Assembly (NCBI GenBank): GCA_021927905.1
Contig: BLLK01000047.1
Span: forward strand, 992,001-1,056,000
Reading direction: 5' to 3'
Length of the DNA stretch: 64,000 bases
Origin: Chaetoceros tenuissimus
Taxonomy: Eukaryota; Bacillariophyta; Thalassiosirophyceae; Chaetocerotales; Chaetocerotaceae
Shown here: positions 9,875 through 20,500 of the stretch, in pieces
How positions within the stretch are numbered: position 1 is the stretch's first letter
Layout of the letters: every line of letters begins with the position of its first letter
Translations under genes and position numbers: made by a program
Notes under the pieces: generated by a model
The model's input: the letters and a program-made list of their open reading frames with translations, nothing else
Databases searched by the model: none
What the model was told of the DNA's origin: nothing

Positions 9875-10972
9875 ATGAGGGGGAAAATTTGCTCAAAGAA
9901 TATCATATTAGGATATGTTATTTGCTTATTCTCGGCATGTATTACATTCATAGTGAGCAACTCGTTCATCATGACAGCAGACAAGAATCAGTCTTACATA
10001 CCGTTAGAAGATCGACTGGACTCTAATGCAAAAAAGATTGTAAATATGATGAAAGACCAACCCCTAAATGTTCAGAGAAAAGTTCAATCGTATCTCGAGA
10101 ATGCTGTGGATATTCATAAAAGCAAGAACAGTAATCTGAGATACAGATTCACCATTGTTCATTGTAGAGAACCTATTGAACAAATTCAATGGATACATAC
10201 TCTACCGTCCAACTGGGATATTATTGTCTATGAAACATGCCTTCAAAACGTTTCGAAGTACTCTAGACCATTTATAAATTCTGGATCAGAAGAATGTACA
10301 GCATATCTGACAACTATGATGGAAGATCACGACGATCCATATGATGTGTCTGTGTTTGTACAAAGCGATGTACTTCTTGGATCAGGTAGGGTGAAGTATT
10401 TGGACGCTGAGCATTCTCCTTTTTGGACGTCTGCTCAGTTGGTGGAAACAGTAGAACAATGGGCAGAGAAGAAAGATGGAAGTGGTTTACTCATGTTTGG
10501 ACCAAGGATTCATGCTATAAATATCAATTCTACACTACCGTACATTCAGACGTATGGCAGAGACATATTTGACATAATGGAATTGCCATATTCGGAAACT
10601 ACAAGTGTGGTTGGTCGATCGGGAGCTTGCTTCGCGGTTCGGAAAGAGAGGATATCTTCAATAGATAAGCAAAAACTGATTACATTGAGAGATAGAGTAT
10701 ATCATCCAAATAAAAATGTAAAAAAGCCAAGTAGCAGAAGAATGTGTTGCGGTTTCGAGAGAACTTGGCATGCAATATTGGGTGAAGATTATGATATCTC
10801 GCGAGCTTCGTCAGTGGATCATTTGTGGGAGCCTGTGGTTCGCAATACAAATGGGAAATGGAATGGAAAACTCTTTCTGAACTACACCATGAAGGATGAC
10901 TTGGAAAAGTACGTTTGGGATTATCATGACAAAAAATGCCGAGGAGTACCATGTAATACTAAGCAAAAGTAG
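9875..10972 (+). CDS. Type II membrane protein, DUF3431-like
   Basis: The ATG at 9875 begins MRGKICSKN followed by a single hydrophobic anchor (IILGYVICLFSACITFIV), giving 365 residues with the C-terminal domain predicted in the Golgi/ER lumen. The central block FTIVHCREP, NWDIIVYETC, SGSEECTAYLTTMMEDHDDP and YDVSVFVQSD is the order of conserved segments seen in DUF3431 proteins, a eukaryotic family of unknown function often grouped with glycosyltransferase-like proteins. RSGACFAVRKERI near the C terminus also fits that fold. The catalytic role is not established. Confidence 0.6.
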   Translation: MRGKICSKNIILGYVICLFSACITFIVSNSFIMTADKNQSYIPLEDRLDSNAKKIVNMMKDQPLNVQRKVQSYLENAVDIHKSKNSNLRYRFTIVHCREPIEQIQWIHTLPSNWDIIVYETCLQNVSKYSRPFINSGSEECTAYLTTMMEDHDDPYDVSVFVQSDVLLGSGRVKYLDAEHSPFWTSAQLVETVEQWAEKKDGSGLLMFGPRIHAININSTLPYIQTYGRDIFDIMELPYSETTSVVGRSGACFAVRKERISSIDKQKLITLRDRVYHPNKNVKKPSSRRMCCGFERTWHAILGEDYDISRASSVDHLWEPVVRNTNGKWNGKLFLNYTMKDDLEKYVWDYHDKKCRGVPCNTKQK

Positions 10973-11099
10973 AAGTAGTACACTTCTTATTGTACTCTAA
11001 GTACACAGATTGGGTCCAAAGTTGAAAGTTGTAAAAAACATATCTGACTCTTGATTTTTAAAATTCTTAGAGTAAAAAGTTTTTAATGTATCAGTATCT

Positions 11100-11551
11100 A
11101 CATTCCTCAACATCGCTGATGAAAGAAATTCTACTGTTTTGAAAAGTTGGTGCTGACTTAATCCATTCAAGGCCTTTTCTTTCTATGATCAGTTTCTTTC
11201 ACGTTCAACAACAATAGCAATAAATTTGAAAAAGGTTTCATTTGACTTCTGCGTTCTTCAATCAAGGGATACTTCATCATATCATTGTAGGTGCTGGAAG
11301 CTTGAATGTAGTTCGCTGAAAGAAGTTGTTTGGACAGTTAAACGGAACATACTCCAGATGGCCCGAATTCATAAGACTGATAATGATTGATAAAAGCAGA
11401 AGCTTCTTCTGTAATTGGAGTAAGTTGCAGTTGCTCAGTCCGACTTGTTAAAAACGTTTTCTGCCCATTTAGAGGTAAGCCTCGCTCAAGTATTCCTTCA
11501 CATTGAATGTTTTTGCGAAGAAAGTTTTGCCACCTACAAAGTGTAAATATC
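11100..11551 (-). pseudogene. Decayed tandem copy of the MYND gene 11747..12960
   Basis: Minus-strand sequence aligns piecewise with the N-terminal half of the neighbouring MYND gene: LQLTPITEEASAFINHYQSY here against LQLTLNTEEAFAFINRYQSY there. Further DNA matches are at 11101-11155 (cattcctcaacatcgct) and 11247-11345 (tcaagggatacttcatcat). Blocks are missing between the matches and the frame is not kept through the region, and no MYND finger is present. It is a truncated gene duplicate directly downstream of its parent. Confidence 0.7.
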
Positions 11552-11746
11552 ATGAATCAAAACTCTATTGTACGTGACAGAGAAAGATTTCATTTCAAAT
11601 AGTAAATATGTTAATTGGAAATTACAATATAGGTTTGATCTCTTGGCAATTACTTTTCTGTAGACATCTACTTACTCTGACTATTCTTCTTTCTATTGTT
11701 ATAGTGAAATAGATGCGTTTCCATCTTGTAGCATCATGTCTCTGCT

Positions 11747-12960
11747 TCACACAGATTCCACTGTTCCTCGTAAGAACCTCTTACATGCTCTCTGAAACTT
11801 TCTATCAAGATGACCTTGCTTTGAGGTATCAGCATTATCCCTCTTTCTTCGATACGTCTTAAATACAGGACATAATTGCTTATGGCCTAGACCTTTAGTA
11901 CCTGTCTTCTCGTGATGAAGGTAATTGAGGCGTTGATGATATTTGCAGCAGTAAGAAACCACTCGACATCCTTGACATACAAGACCTTCGAGCTCTAGAG
12001 TATCCTCGTCGCAGCATGTGTGAATAGTTTTTGTGCATATCTACTTCGTGAGGCAATGTACTTTTCCAATGGCTCGATGAATTTATTTGTGATATACCTG
12101 GCTTCTTCCGTTGAGTATTCATCCTTTTTACACATAAAAGTGTAAGAATCAAGGAGAGAATAAGCGAAAGACCAAGTTCCCAATGATAACTGGTTGAACA
12201 CAGGCCTCATATTTCGAACCTTTTCAAGGATTGCTTGAATTTGGACTTGTTTTTGACCTCCAAGGAAATAAAAGCGTACTTTATCAATATAGGAGTATAC
12301 TAAAAATGTTTGTGCTACTTTCGTCCAAGCATTCTTAAACTCGCCTTTACCATCATTCCTCAACATCGCTAATGAAAGCAATTCTACCTTTTCAAAATGC
12401 TTCTCGGTAATTGGCTGCCGAATCAAAACAGTGAAAGTCCTTTCTAGAAGCAATATCCAGAAAAGATTTATATGATCATGTCTATGGATGACTTTAAACG
12501 CATACTCAGTAACCTTAGCAATTGCATCCTTTCTATCAACATTTTCTCCCTCTATCCACAGAAGCAACAAATTCGAAAATTGCTTGATTAGACATCCAAA
12601 TTCATCAGTCAAGGGATAGTTCATCATTTCATTGAAGGAGTTGGAAGCTTGAATATAGTTCGATAAAAGTAATTGTTCGAGCAGTAGAGCGGAACATACT
12701 GTAGATAGTTCAGTTTTATAAGACTGATATCGATTGATGAACGCAAAAGCTTCTTCAGTATTCAGAGTAAGTTGCAATTGATCTTCTAAAAGTCGGATTC
12801 GTTCACGTTTTCTGCCATTTGTAAATAAGTCTCCTAAACTATCATGAACTTCGGTGTCGATTCTACACATTGTCTTCTTCCACACCTCTACCTTCTTCAG
12901 GTGCATAGCTCGCTCTTGCTTTGCTAACTTCTTGCCTTTGCTTTTACTACTCTTTCCCAT
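11747..12960 (-). CDS. MYND zinc-finger protein; reading frame shifted before the finger
   Basis: ATG at 12960 (MGKSSKSKGKKLAKQ) opens a 321-residue frame ending in a stop at 11995. The MYND finger lies one base out of frame just downstream: CCDEDTLELEGLVCQGC, YCC, H and C ligands, then a basic C terminus to 11747. The homologous gene at 28498..29824 has the same order (basic N terminus, helical repeat-like middle, MYND, basic tail) in one frame and 420 residues, so the two pieces belong to one gene. The offset maps near the A5 run at 12028-12032 (T run on plus). Either an assembly indel or a recently broken gene. MYND fingers bind short proline-rich peptides; a role as adaptor is inference. 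Confidence 0.65.
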
Positions 12961-13262
12961 ACTTTATTAAACAGTTCTTTGCTAGTTTAGTTAGTTGTCT
13001 GTCCAAGTTTTGTTCAAATTAAAAATCGGTGAAGTATCGCATCTATTCAATTATTATTGTTGCAGTGTGTTGAAAGGAATCAATAGATTTATCAAAAACA
13101 TATGACTCTTTTGATAGTCTAGAGAAAAGCCGCACTTCTCCTTCTGTGGTGGAAATGGAAATTTTCAATTTTGAAAATTTCATTCCTGTCAAATTTGATT
13201 TGCTTTGACCTACGAGCACCTTCTATTTTCGATGCATTGTCTGATCTTCGGCCATTTGAATA
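12961..13262. other. Divergent intergenic region
   Basis: A 302-bp AT-rich spacer. A 10-bp palindromic stretch ttttcaattttgaaaa (near 13164) is visible; nothing else can be supported. Confidence 0.45.
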
Positions 13263-13925
13263 ATGCAGCTTGACTCAAAAAATGTCTGCAACATGGAGGC
13301 ATTTCACAGCTGGAAAGCAGAAACATATAAAAGACAACTCTCTTCGCCATTTCTGCAAGCACTTGTAAATGTAGATCGATCGAATTCAAAGTTATGGAAG
13401 GCAATGAGATTCGATGAAAAGTCGCATTCTCTCTTTCTCGCCGGCAAGTTGTTTCCCACACAGGGCGAAGTCATGGAGTCAAGTGGAATTTTGTGTAAAC
13501 AGAGTCTCACGACCTTGCCTCTTTTAAACTCTGGTACGCATGAGTCCGCAATGATGGATCAAAGAATTCATGAAGTCATGTGTTCTGAGTTTTGCCTCAT
13601 CAATGATCTTCTACGGAGTGAGGTAATGAATATCACAGGATGCAGTTGTCTCGAGCTTTCTCTTCAATCCGATGACCCTATATTCAAGTATGACGGTTCC
13701 TTTTGTTTTGAGAACTCAGCTAGATATCTATGTAGTGAGCTCGGTAGGTGTGGAAAGTGGGTTTGTGATTTGGAAGATTTTCAGTGTAAGAGAATGGAGT
13801 ATGATAGAGTCGATGTTCCTTTGAAAGGCAAGGGAGGACAATGCAGTGCTGCTTCTAGTATTCTCAACAAATGGATACCTGTTTTGATTGTAGCTGTAGC
13901 TTCATTTTTAATTTATGCTTGCTAA
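13263..13925 (+). CDS. Unknown Cys-rich protein with C-terminal hydrophobic anchor
   Basis: The ORF starts at ATG 13263, directly after an in-frame stop, and encodes 220 residues. About ten cysteines cluster between residues 115 and 200 (CSEFC, CSCLE, CSELGRCGKWVCDLEDFQC), and the protein ends with WIPVLIVAVASFLIYAC, a hydrophobic tail suited to a tail anchor or a GPI-type signal. No N-terminal signal peptide is visible, which is odd for a disulfide-rich protein, so a short upstream exon may be missed. No family is recognised. It ends 39 bp from the convergent gene 13965..15362. Confidence 0.5.
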   Translation: MQLDSKNVCNMEAFHSWKAETYKRQLSSPFLQALVNVDRSNSKLWKAMRFDEKSHSLFLAGKLFPTQGEVMESSGILCKQSLTTLPLLNSGTHESAMMDQRIHEVMCSEFCLINDLLRSEVMNITGCSCLELSLQSDDPIFKYDGSFCFENSARYLCSELGRCGKWVCDLEDFQCKRMEYDRVDVPLKGKGGQCSAASSILNKWIPVLIVAVASFLIYAC

Positions 13926-13964
13926 TCATACAAAGGAAGTTATGAGACCAATACTTTAAACGAA

Positions 13965-15362
13965 CTATGAATTATCCATTGGCAGCATTTCTCTTCCATC
14001 TTCAAATTCAGTCATGTCGTGATATTTATCTTTGCCCAAGAAGAAAACACTATTACCGCGGGCTCTAGTTAGGGCAATGGAAGCATACGTAAAGGAACTA
14101 TAATTTGGAATCAATAAAGCATTACATGCACCAAGCGCAAATACATCTGCCAAAGCCTCTGCCATGGCTTCATTTTTCATCGTTTGATTTAATACATTGG
14201 CAGTAAGTGATCCACTTTCTCCAAACCATACTCCATTCTCGGGTCGAGGCATTGTTTTAGCTGGCTGAACTACATCCCATGTATCTGGTATTCTAGAAGT
14301 AAACCATGGTCTTATATCTTCCGAATCACTTGCAATAAATATCTTTGCCCGAGTAGCATTTTGAGAATGTACAAAAGATTGCATTTCCAGTAAAGTAGTA
14401 TTGAGTACATGTTCCGTATTGACATGTCTCCATTTCTTCTTTTGCCAATCACCCGTCTCATTATTCCCCTGTCGTAAATGAAAACACATGGACACTGAAT
14501 CTTCCTCTTTTGAGGAAAGTTGTTGATACAATGGATCAAAATACGATTTGACAACAGGAGTCATGTTCTCTTGCAAATGATGCAACAATGTATTCAAAAT
14601 AGGGCTATAGAACCAATCTCTAAAGTATCTATCCAAAACAGTATGTGTCTTTTCAAAAGTTGTATATTTGTATTCCCTCCAGTATTCTTGTGGTACACCA
14701 TTTTGAATGAGTAAACCTTGTCGTTTGCCTTCATCGTATCCTTCTCCTATGACATCATTTTTGGCATGGGTTGTATCATTGAATAGTGCTGACCAGGGTA
14801 CTTCCTGCAATACGATTTTGGTCGATTGATGATGACGATTGGCATAGACCATTACGGGTAGTATACGTGATAGTCGATGTCCAATGCCACAACAGGCAGT
14901 GACGTACATTGGGTAGAGTGTAGTGTTGACAGTATTGAGTTGTACAAGATTCTGTGTCGGTGTAGTAGAAGTTACTTGTTCTTTCATATGTGAATCTGTC
15001 TTGTTCTCATTTGATAGAGTGTCGACATTTGCTTCTGTTTCTATTTCTTGTTGTTGCAGTTGTCCTTCTTCTGTTTCTTCTTCTTGATCATTCTCGTCAT
15101 TATGAAACTTGTCATCATCCTGTCCATCACTGCCATCAGAATCATCTCTGTGATTGACATCAAAGTTTTCATATGTGGTAGGATATGTATACGATGAAGT
15201 ATCTACATTGTCTTCTGGTGACGATAAGAAAGCTTTCAAGTCATTTTCTATTGTATTAGATGTATCTGGCTTGCTCAAGAATAGGTAAACGGTCACAAGT
15301 ACACAGAAAGAGATGGAGAGAAAAGGAACTGGTTTCCTCTTTTTACTTGGGGCTCTTCTCAT
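13965..15362 (-). CDS. Type II membrane protein, fucosyltransferase-like (GT23/NodZ-type fold suspected)
   Basis: 465 residues with a basic N terminus and single anchor (FLSISFCVLVTVYLFLS), then an acidic, Gln-rich stem. The luminal domain has ACCGIGHRLSRILPVMVYA (similar to the GxGxR...L start of GT-B fucosyltransferases), SMCFHLRQGN (an HxRxG-like motif), IFIASDSEDIR, and ADVFALGACNALLIPNYSSF followed by AS(I)ALTR. This order fits alpha-1,6 or protein O-fucosyltransferase-like enzymes that use GDP-fucose in the Golgi or ER. It could be another GT-B family. Several N-glycosylation sequons (NDT, NMT, NET, NAT, NQT) fall in the luminal part. Confidence 0.55.
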   Translation of the reverse strand: MRRAPSKKRKPVPFLSISFCVLVTVYLFLSKPDTSNTIENDLKAFLSSPEDNVDTSSYTYPTTYENFDVNHRDDSDGSDGQDDDKFHNDENDQEEETEEGQLQQQEIETEANVDTLSNENKTDSHMKEQVTSTTPTQNLVQLNTVNTTLYPMYVTACCGIGHRLSRILPVMVYANRHHQSTKIVLQEVPWSALFNDTTHAKNDVIGEGYDEGKRQGLLIQNGVPQEYWREYKYTTFEKTHTVLDRYFRDWFYSPILNTLLHHLQENMTPVVKSYFDPLYQQLSSKEEDSVSMCFHLRQGNNETGDWQKKKWRHVNTEHVLNTTLLEMQSFVHSQNATRAKIFIASDSEDIRPWFTSRIPDTWDVVQPAKTMPRPENGVWFGESGSLTANVLNQTMKNEAMAEALADVFALGACNALLIPNYSSFTYASIALTRARGNSVFFLGKDKYHDMTEFEDGREMLPMDNS

Positions 15363-15746
15363 TATAGGTTGGGGATATTGAAGCTAGCTTGAGACTATAG
15401 ACACAGAGTCAGATCATACGTTATCATAAAACAATATAATAGATGATACGTACAATGATGAAAATACAGTAGTTCTCTCTTCTCGTTGTTTTGTGTTTCA
15501 AGTTTCATTCGTTTTCTGTAGCCGTTAATGTTTCGTGTCAAATGAGGCTTTTTGATATCTGTCTAAACATATCAATACGACTAATTCAACACTGTTCGGA
15601 CCCTGAGAACCCTAAACCTAAATAACTGCGTTTGTGCATCAGTGCTCTTCACAACCTATCTCTTCATAATTCTTTGAACTTGCCTTAATTAGTTCACTTT
15701 CAATCTAATACAGACAAAGTACACTAATCTTGTTCTATTTAAAATC
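15363..15746. other. Divergent promoter region
   Basis: A 384-bp spacer between two divergent start codons (15362 minus and 15747 plus). It must hold both promoters, but no specific element is recognised. Confidence 0.45.
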
Positions 15747-17354
15747 ATGATTAGTTCTAAAGCAGTGGCAGTCCTTGCCTTGACAAGTCTCGGACTCTTT
15801 GGCTTCTATCTCGATCCCAAAGGAGAGATCTTTCAAGAACTCACTGGCATCAAACTCAAAGCTGACACTTCTTCTTCTACCACCACTACAAGTAACTTTC
15901 GTGCTACCAACAATGTCTCTCAAGAACCAGTAGCTTCCATTGATACAGAAGTATCTTCTCCACAAGAAGAAGCAGAATCAGAACAACAACAACAACAAGA
16001 AGAAGAAATCATTCAAACGGAAACATTTCAACTCAAACAACTTCGAGTAGCAGTGGGAACATCAGACATACAAACTATTCAAGAAATCCTATCTAATCAT
16101 CCAGAATGGACACAAATCACTGATCATAACGGATACACAATCTTTCATGAAGCAGTCTCACATGGACTAGTCGAGGCTGCAGATGCACTACTGACCTATG
16201 GCAAAGTAGACATTCAACAACCTATTGAAATTCTAGACAAGAATGATGAGGTTGTTTCTTACATGTCACCATTGGATATTGCACGACGATCTTTGAAGAA
16301 TGAAGAACATCCCATGGTGACGTATTTGAAAGAAAAGGGTGTCAAGCCTTTGAGACCGAATTGGATCGATGTCAAGAGTGCATTGTATGCCAAGGATGTC
16401 AAGGAAGTGGAACGGATCTTGGATGTTAATCCTAGTTTAGTTCTTGAAAGTGATGAAAATGGTTGGACGATTTTGCATGAAGCGGCCGTAACTGGTGCGT
16501 TAGATATCGTGAAATTGATTTGTAATGTCGAGTTAACTGATGTGAATGCACAAGTGAATTCTGGACAGAGTGTATTGTCTCTTGTCTTGGCTTTGTTGGA
16601 AGATGAAGAGCATCCTGTTGTACAGTATTTGATTTCCAAAGGTGCCAAGAAAGTAGATCCTGCTCCGAAGCAAGATGATGGACCAGCTAGATCTCTTACA
16701 GACATGTTGAATAAAAATGATTTGGGGGCAATTGCACAAGTTTTTCACCAGGATCCGGCAAGATTGTCTCAAAAGGATCACAATGGTTGGTCCATTCTAC
16801 ATGAAGCGGTTGTAAGGGGAAAACTGGACTTTATCAGATACTTTGTTGAAGTGGTGAAGATTGATCCAAAGACTAACATTGGAAATGAGAATGGAGATGG
16901 ACCTAATTCTATGTTTCTTGCCAAGACTTTTCTTTCCGAGAATCATCCTGTCACTGAATACTTACGTGCTTTGGGTGTAGAGGATGCTAGAGATATTTCC
17001 ATTCCAGGATTGAATAATGATGATTCTACATTGGTACCAAAAGATGTACTAAATGCTGCTTTGAAGAATGACATTGATACTCTTAAACATATCCTTCAAG
17101 CAAGACCTCATTGGTCACGTAGAATAGATCATAATGATTACAATGTCTTACACGAAGTTGCGCGCGTTGGAAATGTGGACGTTGCCAAAATTCTACTAGA
17201 ACATGGACAAGTGAATGTGAATGCGAGAACCAATGGAGGAAGAGGTGGTACTGCTCTTTACTTGGCTATTCAAACTCACGGAGAAGATCATCCAATGTCA
17301 CAATTTCTTGTGTCTCGAGGAGGCGAATACATCGGACCTAGTGAGGAATTGTGA
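15747..17354 (+). CDS. Membrane-anchored ankyrin-type repeat protein
   Basis: 535 residues, single exon, start ATG 15747. The N terminus (SSKAVAVLALTSLGLFGFYL) is a signal anchor or signal peptide, followed by a Ser/Thr, Gln and Glu-rich linker. The rest is four long modules of about 110 residues, each built around HNGYTIFHEAVSHG-like ankyrin cores: NGYTIFHEAV, NGWTILHEAA, NGWSILHEAV and NDYNVLHEVA. Each module is followed by an EEHPxxxYLxxKG-like segment. Ankyrin repeats are protein-binding scaffolds. The regular module suggests recent internal duplication. Partner and compartment are unknown. Confidence 0.75.
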   Translation: MISSKAVAVLALTSLGLFGFYLDPKGEIFQELTGIKLKADTSSSTTTTSNFRATNNVSQEPVASIDTEVSSPQEEAESEQQQQQEEEIIQTETFQLKQLRVAVGTSDIQTIQEILSNHPEWTQITDHNGYTIFHEAVSHGLVEAADALLTYGKVDIQQPIEILDKNDEVVSYMSPLDIARRSLKNEEHPMVTYLKEKGVKPLRPNWIDVKSALYAKDVKEVERILDVNPSLVLESDENGWTILHEAAVTGALDIVKLICNVELTDVNAQVNSGQSVLSLVLALLEDEEHPVVQYLISKGAKKVDPAPKQDDGPARSLTDMLNKNDLGAIAQVFHQDPARLSQKDHNGWSILHEAVVRGKLDFIRYFVEVVKIDPKTNIGNENGDGPNSMFLAKTFLSENHPVTEYLRALGVEDARDISIPGLNNDDSTLVPKDVLNAALKNDIDTLKHILQARPHWSRRIDHNDYNVLHEVARVGNVDVAKILLEHGQVNVNARTNGGRGGTALYLAIQTHGEDHPMSQFLVSRGGEYIGPSEEL

Positions 17355-17548
17355 GGTTTGAAGATATACTACAGTTATTCTAGCTAAGAACTACTATGTT
17401 GTTTGTTTTATCTCGAAAAATTGATTACTATTTATTTACTGATTCTTTCCACATACATTATTACTGCACAAATTTGGTGGTAATATCTATCCATCATTAA
17501 GTGTCCCTTCTCAATAATGAAAAAAATTACTCCAACATATCATCTTAC

Positions 17549-20500
17549 TTAAATTTCAATCTTGCGGAATTCTTCGATCTTTCTCTGAGATCTACGAAGT
17601 TCCTTCTCTAGCTGAGCAATGCGGATATCCTTTTGCTCCATCTTATCCATCTCAGCTTCTTCACGAGCATAGAGTTCGTAAATGCGTTCTGGTCTAGACT
17701 CCTCAGCTGTCTCCAAGAGCAATGTTCTTCTACTCTCAACTGAAACCCACATGGTTCCAGTGTCGTCGGTGATTGGTCGGAGTCCAGCATAAGTCTTTCC
17801 CTTATCAATGTGAGAATAAAGGCTGCTCAAGAATTGAGGCTCGGACTCCCCATTCAATGCAATTGGAGAATCCTTTGGAATCATTTGATGACAAACTTGG
17901 TGCAGAATCTTCGCCTCTGCAACCATTCTTCTCTTGATTGGAATGGTTGGAATTCCAGCGAATACACTGTCCCATGATTCCGGTACTTCCTCAGGATACA
18001 GTCCTTCTGCCAAGATCTTGAGTAGTCCTTCAGGTCCATCTTCAGCGCACAATCCACTAGATACACATGCATGCATGTATGGCAAAGCCTTTAGTACCAC
18101 ATCCGAAACATGTTCCTTGAAAACATGTGGGTACGGAGACTCAATAGCTGGATCCCATGCAATAGATGAAGAAAATTCATCTACGAGGTACATGTGAGCG
18201 AGTCCAGTGACACTGAAAGTATTCAAAATGTTGGTGATGAAATGTGAAAGAAGATCAACGACAGGTTTCATTGGATTAGTGATGAAAGTATCTGGATCAT
18301 TGTTCACAATATCCTTCACAAGGATAGCAAATTTAGTTGCTACCTCGTTGTAATCTTTTCTATCAAGGTGGAAAGTAGCCAAGAGCTTTTGTCCAATCTC
18401 AGCAAGATCTGCATCATCAACCAAGAAGAGGTTAGAAAGGAACTTCTGGAAACTCTTGCTCTTGGTTGAAAGGGTCTCACTATAACAAGCAGCGAAACCA
18501 ACAACTTTGCATAAATCCAAAAGCTGGCGTCCAAGACGTAATGCGATATCCATTTCCATGTTCGACTTTGGGAATAGACGGTCCTCTGCATTTGGAGTAA
18601 GTTCATATGGAAGAAGCATGTAAGTGTATGGTGCAGTATTGGTGAAGATTCCAGACTTGTCAAAGCACTCCTTGATTGCCTGATGAGCAGAGTTGGTCAT
18701 ACGTAGCTGATTCTTCATTGTAAGTCTTCCAATATGAAGTGGTTCAACATTGTCAAATTCATTCTTGCTCTCAGCTTCTCTTCTCTTCAATTTTAAGATA
18801 GTATTTCTCTCCTCCTTAGCCTTCTCAAGCATCAGGACAATTTCCTCATGGATCTCATCTGAAAAGAATGGGTGTGAAAGAATGGTCTTCATAGAGAGTT
18901 TCTCTCTATCCTCTTTTGGTACAAGAATATGAAGGAGCAGATCCTGAGCAGCCAAATCTGGGATGTACTGCGAAACAATAGACTCTGCAACATTTGCATC
19001 CCATTTTGCAAGAAGTTCCATAGAAGTAACGCGTCCAGTTCTCTGATTAGGTTGGAAAAGAGATTCTCCTCCAGAAAGAAGAGTGAAAAGTAACACTCCA
19101 AATGCCCATACATCAACTGTTCTATCAAAGCTCGCAAGATCATAAGGTAATGAGTTGATAAGCGCCATAGCCTTCTCGTGATTGCAGTAGCATTTCAAGA
19201 CATAGGTTTCGCTAGTAATTGGATCAAATCGCGGCTTGATAACTTCTTCAGAGACTGTGACACCCTCAATTTCACGTACAAGTTGCCAGTAAATGTTGTA
19301 TTTTTGAAGCTGTGTTGTATTCACCTTCATAAACATTTCTGGTGTGAGTGCTGTGTAATCAAAGAGACACTTTCCACCAGCAGAGATAGCACCTTGCTTG
19401 TATAGGTCTTGATCCATAGGTGTTACAGAAGAAAGACCTCCAAGCTTCAAGTGCTCCTCACCCTTTTCACCTTCAAAGAAAGCTAGAATATTTTTTGGAG
19501 AGAAACTGCCATGAACAAGTCCACACTGGTGCAATTCGTCTAGCACAAGTCCCATTTTGTATGCACAAAGTTTTGCTTCGGAAGGTGTCAAGGTTCCTCG
19601 AGTCATAGAATCCTGCATTGTCCCGCCAGCTGCGTATGGGAAAACAAGTGCATATGGATAGACTGTGAGGTCGATAGTTTGACCAGATGCAATTTCCTTG
19701 GAGTAAAGGGGCATTGCCTTGAATCTTGCTCCAACACGCTCCTCAGCATATTTCTTGTCGATCTCTCCATCAATTGCGGTTGGATCAAGATGGGAAAGAA
19801 TTGGTACGATGTCATCTTTGATTCCAGCCTTTGAATCTTCGTTGCATAACTCCTTTCTCCACTTGATCTCTCTCTCATAGTCATATCTATTCGTCATAAA
19901 TTTGAAAACAACCTTACTCTCCTCAATAGAATAATCAGATCTCTTCTTCACATCTGTCGCTGGATCAAACATCCATGAGAAATCAGAAGCTGCATCAGCA
20001 GGCTTCAACATCTTGAATTCTTTTCTAGTAGCAAGAATGTTGACGGACTGATTGGTGCTTCCACGATGAAGAAGGATGGAGGTATTGGAGGTTGGAGTGA
20101 AATCATAAAGGCCAGCAAAGTTGTAATACTTGTGGAAGTACACCTTTGCATAAATATTTGCATAATTGTCGATGGTGTATCCAAACGTATCCCACTCAAG
20201 AGTAAAGAGACGCTTGAAAGCCCAAGAAGGCATTTCCATCTTTACGAGCCGTTCCATCTGAGTAAAAGTCAATTTTTCAAGAATACTTTCAATGTATGAT
20301 GCATATTGATCCATAGGATTTGCAAGATTGACAAAAGTAGCAATGAATACCCAGAATCTCTCAGTGACAACAGAAAGTTCATCATCTTTTTGATCATCAG
20401 CCATCTTTAATTTGTCAAAGAATCCCAACTTTACATGAATAGGATCTACTGGATGATTATCACGAGTATGCATTGAAAGGTTCCCTTCACCTGAGATTTC

